Shown here one piece after another: positions 4,977 through 6,059 of a stretch of DNA of 6,059 bases (the stretch's first letter is position 1; every line of letters begins with the position of its first letter). The DNA is taken from NCBI GenBank assembly GCA_017550775.1, contig JAFZOA010000162.1, forward strand, positions 1 through 6,059, in the 5' to 3' direction. The notes under the pieces are model-generated. The model did no database searches. It had not been told where the DNA came from and worked only from the letters and a program-made list of their open reading frames with translations. Source of the DNA: Ruminiclostridium sp. (GTDB lineage: Bacteria > Bacillota_A > Clostridia > Oscillospirales > Ruminococcaceae). A program made the translations under genes and the position numbers.

Positions 4977-6059
4977 ATGGACAGAAAATATCTTGAACTG
5001 CTTGCAAAGGAATACCCGACGATAGAGAGCGTCGCGGCGGAAATGGTCAATCTTTCCGCCGTACGAAGCCTTCCGAAAGGCACCGAATACTTTTTCAGCG
5101 ATATGCACGGAGAGTATGAAGCTTTCCTGCATATGCTCAGAAGCGCGTCGGGAATGATAAAGAACAAGATCGACATGGTGCTCGGAAAGACTGTGCCCAA
5201 CGCCGAGCGCGAACGTCTCGCAACTCTCATATATTATCCCGAAAAGGAGATCAAGCGGCTCGCGGCTTCTGGCGATATCACCGACGAATGGCGAAGCCTT
5301 ACGATCTACCGCCTTATTATCGTACTTGAAGCCGTGTCCGCGAAATATACCCGCTCCCGCGTCCGCAAGAGCATACCCGAGGATATGGTGTACATTCTTG
5401 ACGAGCTGCTCAATGTCACGGACGACGTGAACAAGGATTTTTACTACGACGAGATCATAAACACGATACTCGAAACCGGCATTGCCGAGAGCTTCATCGC
5501 GTCCCTGTGCAGAACGATACAGTCGCTATCCATTGATATGCTGCACATCATCGGCGACATCTACGACCGCGGTCCCCGCGCGGATATCATCATGGACGAG
5601 CTCATGAAGTTCCACGATATCGACATTCAGTGGGGCAACCACGACATTTCATGGATGGGTGCCGCTTCGGGAAATCAGGCGCTTATCGCCAACGTTATCC
5701 GCATTTCCATGCGTTACAACAACTTCGACATCTTAGAGGACGGCTACGGGCTCAACCTGCGCGCGCTGGCGGTTTTCGCGGCGGAGACCTACAAGGACGA
5801 CGACTGCGCGGTGTTCATGCCCAGTACCCTCGACGACAACATCTACGACCCCGTTGACACAAAGCTCGTCGCGAAGATGCACAAGGCGATAACGATCATT
5901 CAGCTCAAGCTCGAAGGTCAGCTCATGGAGAAGTACCCCGAGTGGGAAATGCGCGACCGCGTCGTGTTCAAGCACGTAAACTTCGCCGACGGCACTGTTG
6001 ATATCGGCGGGAAAACATACAGGCTTAAGGACAGCAGCTTCCCCACAGTCGATCCCGCC
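4977..6059 (+). CDS. fbp: Fructose-1,6-bisphosphatase class III, 5' part
   Basis: 361 codons are open to the window edge; the family is about 640-670 residues, so just over half is present. The enzyme hydrolyses fructose-1,6-bisphosphate to fructose-6-phosphate in gluconeogenesis, in the cytosol. It belongs to the calcineurin-like metallophosphoesterase fold, and the metal-binding motifs are visible: SDMHGEYEAF (D42, H44), IIGDIYDRGPRAD (G193, D194, D197, R198) and WGNHDISWMGAASG (N221, H222, D223). LPKGTE, LATLIYYPE and VSAKYTRSRVRKSIP are also typical of the Firmicutes class III enzyme. The ATG start gives MDRKYLELLAKEYP, matching the family's usual N-terminus. AGGA at 4967-4970 (spacing 6) serves this ATG. 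A stronger AGGAGG at 4952-4957 is 19 bases away and has no in-frame ATG, GTG or TTG at normal spacing. The gene diverges from the HAD hydrolase gene. No defects are seen. Confidence 0.95.
   Translation, partial: MDRKYLELLAKEYPTIESVAAEMVNLSAVRSLPKGTEYFFSDMHGEYEAFLHMLRSASGMIKNKIDMVLGKTVPNAERERLATLIYYPEKEIKRLAASGDITDEWRSLTIYRLIIVLEAVSAKYTRSRVRKSIPEDMVYILDELLNVTDDVNKDFYYDEIINTILETGIAESFIASLCRTIQSLSIDMLHIIGDIYDRGPRADIIMDELMKFHDIDIQWGNHDISWMGAASGNQALIANVIRISMRYNNFDILEDGYGLNLRALAVFAAETYKDDDCAVFMPSTLDDNIYDPVDTKLVAKMHKAITIIQLKLEGQLMEKYPEWEMRDRVVFKHVNFADGTVDIGGKTYRLKDSSFPTVDPA

Noticed and set aside
4792..5025. 77-codon plus-strand frame overlapping the fbp start
   Set aside because: It runs out of frame into fbp, whose start is fixed by the family N-terminus.

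Overview
The window looks like chromosome of an endospore-forming, low-to-mid-GC Clostridia-type Firmicute. The evidence is the 3' part of a cotJB-cotJC spore-coat cluster, a class III fructose-1,6-bisphosphatase (a Firmicutes-type enzyme), AGGAGG-type ribosome binding sites and near-consensus sigma-A promoters. Assignment to an Oscillospirales/Ruminococcus-like gut lineage is inference from general gene style, not shown by the sequence. There is no CRISPR array, tRNA, rRNA, transposase or phage gene.

Layout. 1-147 (+): end of cotJB. 160-606 (+): cotJC, a manganese-catalase-fold coat protein that is clearly short at its C-terminus. 623-655: a hairpin between the convergent cotJ and kinase transcripts. 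710-3382 (-): a large orphan hybrid histidine kinase (7TM-PAS-HisKA-HATPase-REC-HPt) with its own promoter at 3462-3490. 3383-3884: a 502-base stretch with no convincing gene. It holds the kinase promoter, a small inverted repeat over its -35, a possible decayed reading frame, a perfect-consensus plus-strand promoter with no recognised gene behind it, and the terminator of the next minus-strand gene. 3885-4697 (-): a HAD-superfamily hydrolase. 4698-4976: a divergent regulatory region with the HAD promoter and two hairpins. 4977-6059 (+): the first 361 codons of fbp, running off the window.

The genes do not form one pathway. The cotJ pair belongs to spore coat assembly. The kinase is a self-contained phosphorelay module with no response regulator beside it. 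The HAD hydrolase and fbp are both phosphatase-type enzymes transcribed divergently from a shared upstream region, but no functional link is demonstrated. The points most worth a second look are the short CotJC without its last metal-ligand helix, the consensus promoter at 3678-3706 firing into apparently empty DNA, and the structured HAD leader. I did not find a clearly new multi-gene system.
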